Of a stretch of 46,352 nt of DNA, positions 36,287 to 45,690 are shown piece by piece. The notes beneath the pieces were generated by a model, which worked only from the letters and a program-made list of their open reading frames with translations, had not been told where the DNA came from and did no database searches. Source of the stretch: Acinetobacter sp. (lineage in GTDB: Bacteria; Pseudomonadota; Gammaproteobacteria; Pseudomonadales; Moraxellaceae); the NCBI GenBank assembly GCA_031277915.1, contig JAITLL010000040.1, positions 1 to 46,352 of the forward strand. The letters are read 5' to 3'. Both the position numbers and the translations under genes were made by a program. The number at the start of each line of letters is the position of its first letter. Position 1 is the stretch's first letter.

Positions 36287-38485
36287 TTACATCGCTACGG
36301 CTTTAGCACGAGCTGCATGCAATTTTTTATAGCTCTCGATCAGACGTAAATGGCGATCAAGTCCTTCTAATTTCATGCTTGTTGGTGTTAAACCATAGAA
36401 ACGAACACTACCATCGACAGAACCTAATACCGCATCCATTCGTGTGTCACCAAACATACGGCGGAAGTTAATTAGATAGTCTTCAAGCTCTAGCTCTTCA
36501 TCTAACATCACTTCAAGCACCACGTTCATGCACTGATAGAACAAGCCACGCTCAACGGTATTGGTGTTATATTGCAAATAAGTTTCGACAAGCTCTTTTG
36601 CTTCTTCAAACTGTTGTAAAGCAACATAAATCAGCAATTTCAGTTCTAAAATTGTGAGCTGTCCCCAAACTGTATTGTCATCAAATTCGACACCAATAAG
36701 TGTGGTGATTTCTGTGTAATCGTCTAGCTCACATTCTTCTAAACGCTCAACCAACGCCTCAAGCTGTTCATCATCCAAACGATGTAGATTTAGAATATCT
36801 TCACGGAATGAAAGTGCCTTATTGGTATTGTCCCAAATCAAATCTTCAACCAGATAAATTTCTGAATAATCTGGTACTAAAATACGGCAAGCAGTCGCAC
36901 CTAAGTGCTCATAGACTGCCATATACACTTCTTTGCCCATCTCTTCGAGAATACCAAACAATGTTGCAGCTTCTTCTGCATTCGACTCTTCGCCTTCTCC
37001 AGAAAAATCCCACTCAACAAAGTCATAGTCAGATTTAGAGCTAAAGAAACGCCAAGAGACCAAACCGCTTGAGTCAATAAAGTGCTCAACAAAGTTGTTC
37101 GGCTCAGTGACCGCATTACTTTGGAAAGTCGGTTGAGGTAAATCATTTAAGCCTTCAAAACTACGGCCTTGAAGTAATTCAGTCAGACTGCGTTCTAACG
37201 CAACTTCAAAACTTGGATGCGCACCGAATGATGCAAACACCCCACCCGTACGTGGGTTCATTAAAGTCACACACATTACAGGGAACTGGCCGCCTAGTGA
37301 TGCATCTTTCACTAATACAGGGAAACCTTGCTCTACTAAGCCTTTAATACCAGCAACAATACTTGGGTATTTTGCTAATACGTCTTCAGGAACATCTGGA
37401 AGTGCAATTTCACCTTCTAAAATTTCACGTTTAACAGCACGTTCAAAAATTTCTGACAAGCATTGAACTTGGGCTTCTGCCAAAGTGTTGCCCGCACTCA
37501 TACCATTACTTAAGTACAAGTTTTCAATTAAATTTGATGGGAAATAGACAACTTCTTCATCAGACTGGCGCACAAAAGGTAATGAGCAAATGCCACGCTC
37601 TAGGTTGCCTGAGTTGGTGTCATATAAATGTGTACCAAGTAACTCATCATCTGGGTTGTAAATCTCAAGACAGTATTCATCTAAGATTTCTTTAGGTAAT
37701 TCGCCATTTGGACCCGGTTTAAACCATTTTTCATCTGGATAATGCACAAATTCAGCATTGGCAATTTCTTCACCCCAAAACTGGTCGTTATAGAAGAAGT
37801 TACAGTTTAAACGCTCAATAAACTCGCCTAATGCAGACGCCAAAGCACTTTCTTTAGTTGCACCTTTACCATTGGTAAAACACATCGGAGACTGTGCATC
37901 ACGAATGTGTAATGACCATACATTTGGAACAATATTACGCCAAGATGCGATTTCAATCTTCATGCCCAAATTTGCCAAAATAGCAGACATATTGGCAATG
38001 GTTTCTTCTAATGGCAGGTCTTTACCTTGAATAAAAGTATGGCTTTCTGAAGTTAAGCTTGGCAATAACAATGCTTGTGCATCTGCATCGATACTTTCAA
38101 CTTCTTCAATAATAAATTCGGGACCCGTTTGAATCACTTTTTTAACAGTACAACGGTCAATCGAACGTAAAATTCCTTGGCGATCTTTCTCTGAAATATC
38201 GGCTGGTAATTCAATTTGAATTTTAAATGTTTGTTTGTAGCGGTTTTCAGGATCAACAATATTATTTTGCGATAAACGAATATTATCGGTTGGGATATCT
38301 CGAGCGGCACAATACACTTTTACAAAGTACGCTGCACACAATGCTGATGACGCTAAAAAATAGTCAAATGGGCCCGGTGCCGAACCATCACCCTTGTAGC
38401 GAATTGGTTGATCGGCAATTACCGTAAAGTCATCGAACTTAGCTTCCTGTCGAAGATTGTCGAGATAATTAACCTTGATTTCCAT
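36287..38485 (-). CDS. OsmC-YcaO fusion protein
   Basis: A 732-residue protein joining two domains. The first 140 residues are OsmC-like, with the two redox cysteines Cys50 (SSALCAAYF) and Cys112 (DRCTVKKV). From about residue 155 the protein is YcaO-like: NGKGATKESALASALGEFIER and AQVQCLSEIFERAV carry the acidic ATP/Mg-binding residues of the YcaO fold. The last 150 residues are helical and TPR-like, as in E. coli YcaO. YcaO proteins activate amide oxygens with ATP; E. coli YcaO helps RimO thiomethylate ribosomal protein S12. The PxPxP end of peptide cyclodehydratases is absent, and no precursor peptide is seen nearby. AGGTG precedes the start. Confidence 0.9.
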   Translation of the reverse strand: MEIKVNYLDNLRQEAKFDDFTVIADQPIRYKGDGSAPGPFDYFLASSALCAAYFVKVYCAARDIPTDNIRLSQNNIVDPENRYKQTFKIQIELPADISEKDRQGILRSIDRCTVKKVIQTGPEFIIEEVESIDADAQALLLPSLTSESHTFIQGKDLPLEETIANMSAILANLGMKIEIASWRNIVPNVWSLHIRDAQSPMCFTNGKGATKESALASALGEFIERLNCNFFYNDQFWGEEIANAEFVHYPDEKWFKPGPNGELPKEILDEYCLEIYNPDDELLGTHLYDTNSGNLERGICSLPFVRQSDEEVVYFPSNLIENLYLSNGMSAGNTLAEAQVQCLSEIFERAVKREILEGEIALPDVPEDVLAKYPSIVAGIKGLVEQGFPVLVKDASLGGQFPVMCVTLMNPRTGGVFASFGAHPSFEVALERSLTELLQGRSFEGLNDLPQPTFQSNAVTEPNNFVEHFIDSSGLVSWRFFSSKSDYDFVEWDFSGEGEESNAEEAATLFGILEEMGKEVYMAVYEHLGATACRILVPDYSEIYLVEDLIWDNTNKALSFREDILNLHRLDDEQLEALVERLEECELDDYTEITTLIGVEFDDNTVWGQLTILELKLLIYVALQQFEEAKELVETYLQYNTNTVERGLFYQCMNVVLEVMLDEELELEDYLINFRRMFGDTRMDAVLGSVDGSVRFYGLTPTSMKLEGLDRHLRLIESYKKLHAARAKAVAM

Positions 38486-38501
38486 GCTGGCACCTAAATA
38501 T

Positions 38502-38529
38502 TTTTATGTGTCAGCACAGACACATAAAA
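38502..38529. promoter_or_regulatory. 28-bp dyad before the OsmC-YcaO gene
   Basis: TTTTATGTGTC / GACACATAAAA are perfect 11-base inverted arms with AGCACA between, 16 bases before the OsmC-YcaO start. Either a regulator site or a leader hairpin; its spacing (TGTG-N10-CACA) does not match a CRP site. Confidence 0.6.
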
Positions 38530-38678
38530 TTCTAAATATTGAAAAATAAGCCGAATCACAGCGAAGAAATTGACTTAAAAAAATGAGAGATTAAAGCCAT
38601 GTGTTTAATGAACAACTCAATTGGCTTTAATAAGATTGGCGGTATTATAGAGGGATTTTGTGCAGTTGATAACTAAAG

Positions 38679-38707
38679 TTAAAACATTGCTGCTCACAAT
38701 GTTTTAA
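38679..38707 (-). terminator. Hairpin beside the porin-like fragment
   Basis: TTAAAACATTG / CAATGTTTTAA are perfect 11-base arms with a seven-base loop. On the minus strand it lies about 30 bases after the fragment's stop codon, so it may be the old terminator of that gene; the T-run is weak. Confidence 0.5.
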
Positions 38708-38737
38708 CTCGTCTTTAATTTACTTAAACATTGAGCA

Positions 38738-38791
38738 TTAAAATTTAAAGGTGTAATCAACATTCAATTGTGCTTCATGTACTAAACTTGT
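38738..38791 (-). pseudogene. Possible C-terminal remnant of an outer-membrane barrel
   Basis: On the minus strand 17 codons read TSLVHEAQLNVDYTFKF and then stop. An amphipathic final strand ending in Phe is the hallmark of outer-membrane beta-barrel proteins. A stop lies just upstream in the frame, so nothing more of the gene is readable. With so few codons this could be chance. Confidence 0.3.
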
Positions 38792-39111
38792 TCAAATGTC
38801 GAGACTTGTTACGCTGCATTTAATATTTATCAGCATGTGACCCTATTGCTGCCAGAATCATTTTTGAAGCTCCAGCTACCCTAACCGTAACTCAAAACTC
38901 TACACAATTTTTTTAATTTTGATACTGATGATCCAATATTATCAATGACCAATACAATTTAAGATAGAAAGCACAATGGCATGTATGATGCCGATCAATA
39001 AGTACAATCTTTTTTCATTCATCATCACTATTCAACCATTATTAAATGATATTTCATTCAATACCTACATCACTGCTAAGATAACACCGAAAACTAAAAA
39101 GTCATTTCGAT

Positions 39112-40008
39112 ATGCAAAATCAGACTGCTCCAAACCTCCCCTCAACTCAACTTGGAAAAGCACTGCTTTGTCTTATGACATCGGCATTATTATTTTCCAT
39201 TATGGGGGTATGCATTCGTTTTGCTTCACAAACGGTAGACAATGCGACCATCGTGTTTTTTAGAAATGCAGTAGGTTTATTTATTTTTATTCCTATGCTT
39301 TTAAAGCAGGGCTTAGACTTCGTTAAAACCGATAAACTCTGGATGCATACATGGCGAAGTCTAGTGGGACTTGCTGCCATGTATGGCTTTTTCTATGCGA
39401 TTGCGAACTTAAAACTCTCAAATGCCATGGTTTTTAGCTATTCATCTCCTATCTTTATTCCTCTCATTGCATGGCTTTTCTTAAAAGAAAAAATTACTAA
39501 ATCAATGATTTTTGCTGCTGTGATTGGACTCGTTGGGGTTTTATTTGTCGCTAAACCCGACCAAGGTTTATTTAATGCCCTATCTTTTATTGGCTTAGGT
39601 GCATGCTTTTTATCAGCAATGGCCTTTGTCACCGTAAGGGCTTTAACCAGTACAGAGCCGCCTGAGCGTATCGTTTTTTACTTCTGTATTTTTGGCAGTT
39701 TAATTTCATCTATTCCAATGTTCTGGCATTGGCGCATTTTCACTTTGCATGAACTGGCGCTGCTCATTACAGCAGGTCTTTTAGCAAATATTAGCCAACT
39801 ATTTATGTCTTATGCTTATAGCTTAGCGCCAGCAGGACAAATTGGCCCAATGAATTACATTGCCATTATTTTTGCAGGAATTTGGGGATTTATTTTTTGG
39901 CATGAATTACCCGATCTATTTAGCATTATCGGCATATTTATTATTTTATTTGCCATATTGCTCTGCAATCCATTTTTGCAGAAAAAGTTACTCTCTCGAT
40001 TTCAGTAG
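39112..40008 (+). CDS. EamA/DMT family permease
   Basis: A 298-residue inner-membrane protein of the drug/metabolite transporter superfamily with about ten spans in two EamA halves (about residues 15-145 and 160-290). The FRNAVGLFIFIP and YSSPIFIPLIAWLFLKEKI blocks are typical, the latter being the conserved end of the first half. The substrate is unknown; members export amino acids, nucleosides or drugs. The start has a weak ribosome site. Its last 21 bases overlap the convergent AraC gene. Confidence 0.88.
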   Translation: MQNQTAPNLPSTQLGKALLCLMTSALLFSIMGVCIRFASQTVDNATIVFFRNAVGLFIFIPMLLKQGLDFVKTDKLWMHTWRSLVGLAAMYGFFYAIANLKLSNAMVFSYSSPIFIPLIAWLFLKEKITKSMIFAAVIGLVGVLFVAKPDQGLFNALSFIGLGACFLSAMAFVTVRALTSTEPPERIVFYFCIFGSLISSIPMFWHWRIFTLHELALLITAGLLANISQLFMSYAYSLAPAGQIGPMNYIAIIFAGIWGFIFWHELPDLFSIIGIFIILFAILLCNPFLQKKLLSRFQ

Positions 40009-41094
40009 CAGACAAACCTTATTCTCATTTAGGTACTGTCTTCGATACTCATTTGGTGAAATGCCTGTCCAATGACGATAGGCTTTTCTAAAATTAGAAG
40101 TATCTGAAAAGCCAATTCTTTCGGCAATTTCATCTACGGTTAAAGTTGTTTCTCGCAAATATTCATCCGCAAGACGGCGCCGAGTTTCATCTAATAAGTC
40201 TTGATAAGTCAGACTAAAACCCGCCAAGCGCCGATGTAAGGTACGCTTTGACATATGTAACCGTTCAGCCATTTCTTGAGCTGATGGAAAAAGCCCTGTT
40301 CCATCCAATAAGATTAAACGGATTGTTTTCACCAACTCAGGCTCTTCAAGTTCAGCAGCGCCTAGCATCCGCTCACAAAACGACTTACACATGTCCGCGG
40401 TAATCGGGTTGGCATTCGGGCAAGGTACATCGAGCCATTTTAAATCAAAGTGCCATTGCATTACCCCAGCATTAAATTGAATAGGACAATGGAAAACTTT
40501 TTCATATTCTTCTGCATAGTGAGGCGCTGGATAGGGCAACAAAAGCTTCTTGGCTTGAAATGGTCCTTCAAGTACACGTTCAATTAAGGTTTGCATAGAG
40601 CTAAACCAAAACTCGCACACTAAAGGTAAGAGCTTACCAAGCGCAATAATGTCCTGCCCTTCAAAAATCGCAACATCATCTCGAATATAAAATGACTTCT
40701 TTAAAATAGGTCCTGCAAGCTTAATGTGTCGAATACCAAGCTCTACCGCTTGTTTGAAATTACGCGAAGAATATAGCGCGTAACCATACACCCCAAAATC
40801 TGACAGCCGCTGCTTTTGTCCTGCGCGTAGTCCAATTAAGGGATCATGCGATAGCTTTTGAATATTTTGAAATAACTGAATTTTTTGAACTTGAGAAATA
40901 TATAAAGAGGATTGATTCATCGTATCTGGCGAAATATCTGTGCCAAATAGAACTTCTGATATTGAATGGCCTTGCGAACCCATTTCATCAAATAAACTGG
41001 TCAAACCTAGCAAATATGTATTCGAACCAAAGGATGTATTATCATAATTTCCTTCAATAATGGTATTTTCATTTTTATAAATATTTTTAGGCAT
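39988..41094 (-). CDS. AraC family regulator
   Basis: A 368-residue regulator with an N-terminal PF12625-type effector domain (LTSLFDEMGSQGHSISEVL, VYGYALYSS) and a C-terminal double helix-turn-helix (AQEMAERLHMSKRTLHRRL, VDEIAERIGFSDTSNFRKAY). It is divergent from the aldehyde dehydrogenase gene at 41224, the likely target. The 3' end overlaps the DMT permease gene by 21 bases in convergent orientation, so no terminator separates them. Confidence 0.9.
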   Translation of the reverse strand: MPKNIYKNENTIIEGNYDNTSFGSNTYLLGLTSLFDEMGSQGHSISEVLFGTDISPDTMNQSSLYISQVQKIQLFQNIQKLSHDPLIGLRAGQKQRLSDFGVYGYALYSSRNFKQAVELGIRHIKLAGPILKKSFYIRDDVAIFEGQDIIALGKLLPLVCEFWFSSMQTLIERVLEGPFQAKKLLLPYPAPHYAEEYEKVFHCPIQFNAGVMQWHFDLKWLDVPCPNANPITADMCKSFCERMLGAAELEEPELVKTIRLILLDGTGLFPSAQEMAERLHMSKRTLHRRLAGFSLTYQDLLDETRRRLADEYLRETTLTVDEIAERIGFSDTSNFRKAYRHWTGISPNEYRRQYLNENKVCLLLKSRE

Positions 41095-41223
41095 TTAACT
41101 CACACCATCCCTAGAGTGACGTGCATAATGGCACTAAATTACCTCTTGTTGTCTCAATTTAACATCGACCATACGACGCTTCAAGCATAAAGTATGATAA
41201 GCAAAAGTATGGAAGGAACAATA

Positions 41224-42684
41224 ATGGAACAGTCCACCTTAAAAGAATATAGCGGCTCTGCCACTGAACATATGGAACTTATTTTTTCCAAACAACGTGC
41301 CAATTTTGAGGCAGATCCCTACCCAAGCCTTGAGTCACGCCGCACAAAACTGCATCAACTCAAAAAACAAATTATTCGTTATCAAGATGCTTTAGCTGCT
41401 GCGATTAATGCTGACTTTAGTTCAAGATCACTTGATGAATCCAAATTACTCGATTTGCTTGGCTCTGTGTTAGAAGCCGATCATGCGATTCATCATTTAC
41501 GCCGCTGGATGCGCCCAAGCAAACGCCGTACCGAGCTTTTATTTTTATCAAACCGTTTAAGTGTGCAATACCAACCTAAAGGCGTGGTTGGTGTGATTGT
41601 TCCTTGGAACTTCCCCGTTTATTTAGCACTTGGCCCACTCATTGCCGCATTAGCTGCAGGCAACCGAGTCATGATTAAGCTGCCTGAAATTACCCCAAAT
41701 ACCAATGCAATGCTTCGCCGCATGCTTGCAGAAGTCTTTAATGAAGATGAAGTCGCTGTGTTTGGTGAAGAAATTACAGACCCAGCAAGATTTACCTCTT
41801 TCCCCTTTAACCATATTGTCTTTACTGGCTCCCCTGCGATTGGCAAAGTCGTCATGCGAGCTGCTGCTGAAAATCTAACACCTGTTACACTCGAATTAGG
41901 CGGTAAATCGCCTGCAATTGTAAGCCGCAACTACCCGCTTGCCGATGCTGCAAAACGTATTACGCATGGTAAAGCAACCAATAGTGGTCAGATCTGTGTA
42001 TCCCCTGACTATGCGTTGGTTCCAAAAGAAAGTATTGATGAATTTGTGGATGCTGCAAAATCAAGCTTTATAAAAATGTTTGGTCAAAACATCGTAACTA
42101 ATGAAAATTACACATCCATTGTGAATGACCGCCATTTAAAACGTATTCAAGATATTTTGACCGATGCGCAAGCAAAAGGTGCACGTATTATTCCTTGCGA
42201 CACTTACAGCTTTGACCAACAAGGTCGCAGAATGCCTGTACAGATTGTGCTGAATTGCACACCAGACATGCGCATTATGAAAGAAGAACTCTTTGGCCCT
42301 GTTTTACCTGTAGTGGCTTATGATTCTTTAGATGACGCGATTACCTATATAAAATCGGACGAGCGACCTTTAGCACTTTATTGCTTTACACATAGTTCAG
42401 TAGAACGTGACCGAATTTTACGTGAAACTCATTCAGGTGGTGTGACCATTAATGACTGGGGCTGGCATGTAGTTAACCACGATGCTCCTTTCGGTGGTAT
42501 CGGCAACTCAGGCATGGGGTCATATCATGGTGAAGAAGGTTTCCGTGAACTTTCACATGCAAAAACTGTTTTTATTCGTCATCGATTTTTTCCGACTCAG
42601 CTTTTCCACCCTCCTTATGGAACATTCCTGCAAAAATTAGCGATTCGCTTCTTCTTGAAAAAAGGCGATCCAACTATTAAATAA
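41224..42684 (+). CDS. Aldehyde dehydrogenase (coniferyl-aldehyde dehydrogenase-like)
   Basis: A 486-residue NAD(P)-dependent aldehyde dehydrogenase. Catalytic Cys258 lies in NSGQICVSPDY and the general base Glu224 in LELGGKSP; PWNFPVY at 127-133 is the cofactor region. Relatives include CalB, coniferyl aldehyde dehydrogenase, and the hydrophobic C-terminus also recalls long-chain (fatty) aldehyde dehydrogenases. The start at 41224 is chosen because AAGGAA lies just upstream; ATGs at 41194 and 41209 are in frame. It is divergent from the AraC regulator and could finish oxidation of aldehydes from the neighbouring GMC enzyme (inference). Confidence 0.92.
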   Translation: MEQSTLKEYSGSATEHMELIFSKQRANFEADPYPSLESRRTKLHQLKKQIIRYQDALAAAINADFSSRSLDESKLLDLLGSVLEADHAIHHLRRWMRPSKRRTELLFLSNRLSVQYQPKGVVGVIVPWNFPVYLALGPLIAALAAGNRVMIKLPEITPNTNAMLRRMLAEVFNEDEVAVFGEEITDPARFTSFPFNHIVFTGSPAIGKVVMRAAAENLTPVTLELGGKSPAIVSRNYPLADAAKRITHGKATNSGQICVSPDYALVPKESIDEFVDAAKSSFIKMFGQNIVTNENYTSIVNDRHLKRIQDILTDAQAKGARIIPCDTYSFDQQGRRMPVQIVLNCTPDMRIMKEELFGPVLPVVAYDSLDDAITYIKSDERPLALYCFTHSSVERDRILRETHSGGVTINDWGWHVVNHDAPFGGIGNSGMGSYHGEEGFRELSHAKTVFIRHRFFPTQLFHPPYGTFLQKLAIRFFLKKGDPTIK

Positions 42685-42691
42685 AGACTAT

Positions 42692-42718
42692 AAAAAAGCC
42701 TCATCATGAGGCTTTTTT
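42692..42718 (+). terminator. Terminator of the aldehyde dehydrogenase gene
   Basis: Stem AAAGCCTCAT / ATGAGGCTTT with a very short loop and a T-run, seven bases after the stop. Confidence 0.92.
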
Positions 42719-42756
42719 ATTGAATTAAAGGAATATTTATAAAAGCCAACCGAAAT

Positions 42757-42787
42757 AAAAAAGCTAGACTCTCGCCTAGCTTTAAAA
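42757..42787 (-). terminator. Terminator of the CycA-type permease gene
   Basis: Stem AAAGCTAG / CTAGCTTT with an eight-base loop, and T-rich sequence after it on the minus strand; 13 bases beyond the permease stop. Confidence 0.82.
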
Positions 42788-42800
42788 TTTAATTATCTAG

Positions 42801-44264
42801 TTAAATATAATCAGCTTTTTGTGCTTTTAAAATATCCAGTTGCAACATCTTTTTCTTTTTATATTTATAAGCAATAAATAAACCAATAAACCATACTGGT
42901 GAAAACTCTAATGCAATCAACGTATCATGATCTAAAGCTAAAATGACGATCGTAAAAACTAAAAATAACATGGTTAGCCATGCCATAAATAAACCACCCG
43001 GCATTTTATACTTTGACTGGATATGTAATTCAGGGCTTTTCTTACGATAATAAATATATGACATCACAATCAACATAAATGTAAAAATACATAAAATTGA
43101 AGTGAGTGCTGAGATAATCGTAAATGCAGTCATGACATTTGGAACAATAAATAAAATAGAAGTTCCAAGCGTTACACAAGCCATTGAAAATACGAGTCCT
43201 TGAATTGGAACTTTTCTTTTAGATAACTTACTAAAACTTTTAGGCGCATCGTTGTCTAACGCTAAACCGTATAACATACGACTGGTTGCAAAGATGCCGC
43301 TGTTTGCCGAAGATAAAGCAGAAGTGGCAACAACAAAGTTAATTAAACCGGCAGCAATCGGTAAACCAACTAAAGTAAACATTTCCACAAATGGGCTTTT
43401 TTCTGGTGAAATTTTTGCCCAAGATGAGACTGCAATAATACAAACCAATGCACCTACATAGAACAATAAAATACGTAAAGGAATAGAGTTAATGGCTTTT
43501 GGAAGTGAAGTATGCGGGTCTTTTGTTTCTGCGGCAGTTGTACCAACCAGTTCAATACCCACAAATGCAAATATGGCGATTTGGAAACCAGCCAAGAAAC
43601 CTGTTACGCCATAAGGAAACATTGATTGTGTTTCAAACAAATGGCTCACCGAAGCTTTAACCCCATTTGGAGAAGTAAACCCGGTACTAATTAAATAAAT
43701 ACCCGCTAAAATAAACAGAATAATTGCGGTAATTTTGATGAGTGAGAACCAAAACTCAAGCTCACCGAACAGTCGAACTGCCACAAAGTTGAGTATGGTT
43801 AAGACTGCCAATGAAGTAAATGCTGGAATCCAGACGGGTAAATCAGGATACCAAAACTGCATGTACCCTCCAATCACAATCACATCGGCAATAGCAGTAA
43901 TAATCCAGTTACACCAATAAGACCAACCTAGAAAAAAACCTGCCCATGGACCTAAATAAGCGGTTGCGAAATCGGCAAATGTTTTAAAGTTCGTGTTAGC
44001 AAGCAACAATTCACCCATTGCTCGCATCACGAAGAAAAAGAAAAAGCCAATAATTAAGTAGGTTAAAATAATTGAAGTCCCGGAAACACTTAATGTTTTT
44101 CCAGAACCCATAAATAATCCAGTACCAATTGCACCACCAATCGCAATCATTTGAATATGACGGTTGGTCAATGAGCGTTGCAATTTCTCCTCTTCTTGTT
44201 CAGTCATATGCTGACTACCAAGGAGGTCTCCTTCCAGGAACTGCTTTCCTTTATTATTACTCAT
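42801..44264 (-). CDS. cycA: Amino acid permease, CycA-like (D-Ala/D-Ser/Gly)
   Basis: A 487-residue APC-superfamily permease with about 12 spans. LTNRHIQMIAIGGAIGTGLF, MGSGKTLSVSGTSII, FVMRAMGELLL and AGFQIAIFAFVGIELVGTTA match E. coli CycA nearly word for word, so import of D-alanine, D-serine and glycine is the best prediction. It has a 30-residue N-terminal extension rich in Glu and Lys. GGAG lies about ten bases before the start. It is downstream of astA but separated by 331 bases, so it probably has its own promoter. Confidence 0.85.
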   Translation of the reverse strand: MSNNKGKQFLEGDLLGSQHMTEQEEEKLQRSLTNRHIQMIAIGGAIGTGLFMGSGKTLSVSGTSIILTYLIIGFFFFFVMRAMGELLLANTNFKTFADFATAYLGPWAGFFLGWSYWCNWIITAIADVIVIGGYMQFWYPDLPVWIPAFTSLAVLTILNFVAVRLFGELEFWFSLIKITAIILFILAGIYLISTGFTSPNGVKASVSHLFETQSMFPYGVTGFLAGFQIAIFAFVGIELVGTTAAETKDPHTSLPKAINSIPLRILLFYVGALVCIIAVSSWAKISPEKSPFVEMFTLVGLPIAAGLINFVVATSALSSANSGIFATSRMLYGLALDNDAPKSFSKLSKRKVPIQGLVFSMACVTLGTSILFIVPNVMTAFTIISALTSILCIFTFMLIVMSYIYYRKKSPELHIQSKYKMPGGLFMAWLTMLFLVFTIVILALDHDTLIALEFSPVWFIGLFIAYKYKKKKMLQLDILKAQKADYI

Positions 44265-44595
44265 GTAATATTGACTCCAATTTATAGCAACCGTTATAAA
44301 TGTTTTAATAATATAAGTGATATGGGCTTCGTTTGAGCTGAATCAATCATCCTACAACTATTACTAAAACCACCTATAATTTAGTAAATTCCATTTTTAA
44401 ATCTTAAAATAGTTATTTAAAACAATAAAATATAAACCATAGAACTATCCTATTATGCTTCATCATCTTAATCTCTAAAATGAAACTTTAAGCCCCACTC
44501 ATTCAATTAAGATGATGTATATCCATATCGATTTTTTGATTCTGGGATAATATAGTATTCCTTGTGAAATTTGGTGAGTTATAAAAACTCACTGC
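44265..44595. promoter_or_regulatory. Permease promoter region after astA
   Basis: A 331-base gap with no gene. On the minus strand it should hold the permease promoter. It contains TTACTAAA / TTTAGTAA (44361-44368, 44380-44387), an eight-base inverted repeat that may be a regulator site, and a weak stem GTGAGTT / AACTCAC (44574-44592) just after the astA stop without a T-run. Confidence 0.5.
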
Positions 44596-45690
44596 CTAAT
44601 TAACCACCATTTGCAAATCTTGAGTATTTTCCAACCTATTTACAGGTTTTAGTTTCGAAGCCTGCTGAATATTAATACTTAGTACACGAACCAATGCACC
44701 ATTTTGAATATTCAGATGTTTCGCCTGTTCAACACTCAGTTTTAATTGATTTTGATAAGGTGAGCTGTACACCACAATTGCCCGATAGTTTTCATAATCA
44801 TCATTAGCAACAATGTAAGGTTCATCACCTAAACTTAGGTGAGTAGACTCTACAACTTGTACAGTTGAAATCTGACTTTCCTTAATAGCCCTTAAATTTT
44901 CAATATCGGCCTGTAGTGTTGCTCCACCATCAAAAATATCGACATAGCCTTTATAGCGAAGTCCTTCTTCAAGCAACAGATTGTAAGCTGGTCGTGTATT
45001 TGGATGAACCATACCAATTGCAGCTTTAGCATCGTCCGGTAACATATCGACATAGAGCGGATGCCGTGGCATTAACTCGGCAATAAAGGCTTTTTGTCCT
45101 ATTCCACTTAAATAGTCTGCTTTGGTAAATTCAATATCAAAAAATTTATGGCCTACGGCATTCCAAAACGGTGACTGTCCAGTTGCATCAGAATATCCAC
45201 GCATTTCAGCCACAATCGTTTCTTCAAAATATTGGCGAAACGCAGATAAGAACAAGAAACGAACTTTAGACAAAAACTTGCCATTTTTATTTAAACGGTA
45301 ATCTGGGTCTAAAAATAAAGTGCAAAGTTCACTACAGTTGGTATGGTCATTACTCAAATACAAAGTGGGTAAAGCTTTATAAACACTTAGCGGTTCAGAG
45401 GCATGAACTTGGGTTCCCACATGGAAGTTGTACCAAGGCTCTTTTAAACCCAATGCAACTTCAATACCGCACACACCCACAACTTTATTCAGTTCAGTAT
45501 CTTCTAAGACAAATAAATAAACCTGATCCGCTTTTGACAATTCACCCGCAACCGTTTTACAGGCGCGTTCAATACGCGCAGCCAACTTTTCCATATTGGG
45601 CTGTAAAGATGTCAAACCAAAACCCGCTTTTTGAGCCAAAAGGTAAAGATCATTAACATCCTTAGGTTCAATGTAGCGAATAATCATCAT
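44596..45690 (-). CDS. astA: Arginine N-succinyltransferase
   Basis: A 364-residue acyltransferase that starts the arginine succinyltransferase pathway by moving succinyl from CoA to arginine. [75 protein letters not shown] and [19 protein letters not shown] are family blocks; the His of VHPNT lies at the conserved catalytic region. It is about 20 residues longer than E. coli AstA because of a tail without known function ([19 protein letters not shown]). Its ATG overlaps the astC stop by four bases. astD does not follow it. Confidence 0.93.
   Translation of the reverse strand: MMIIRYIEPKDVNDLYLLAQKAGFGLTSLQPNMEKLAARIERACKTVAGELSKADQVYLFVLEDTELNKVVGVCGIEVALGLKEPWYNFHVGTQVHASEPLSVYKALPTLYLSNDHTNCSELCTLFLDPDYRLNKNGKFLSKVRFLFLSAFRQYFEETIVAEMRGYSDATGQSPFWNAVGHKFFDIEFTKADYLSGIGQKAFIAELMPRHPLYVDMLPDDAKAAIGMVHPNTRPAYNLLLEEGLRYKGYVDIFDGGATLQADIENLRAIKESQISTVQVVESTHLSLGDEPYIVANDDYENYRAIVVYSSPYQNQLKLSVEQAKHLNIQNGALVRVLSINIQQASKLKPVNRLENTQDLQMVVN

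Larger units (their letters stand above)
38530..39111. other. Intergenic region with decayed fragment
   Basis: No intact gene is supported in these 582 bases. It contains a perfect 11-base inverted repeat (38679-38707) and a short minus-strand fragment that looks like the end of an outer-membrane barrel protein (38738-38791). The remainder up to 39111 is AT-rich, presumably the promoter region of the DMT permease. Confidence 0.5.

Noticed and set aside
36287-38485. Peptide natural-product (azoline) cluster around YcaO
   Set aside because: No short precursor peptide, E1-like partner or dehydrogenase gene is adjacent, and the YcaO end lacks the PxPxP motif.
38502-38529. CRP binding site before the OsmC-YcaO gene
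   Set aside because: The TGTG and CACA halves are ten bases apart instead of the eight needed for CRP.
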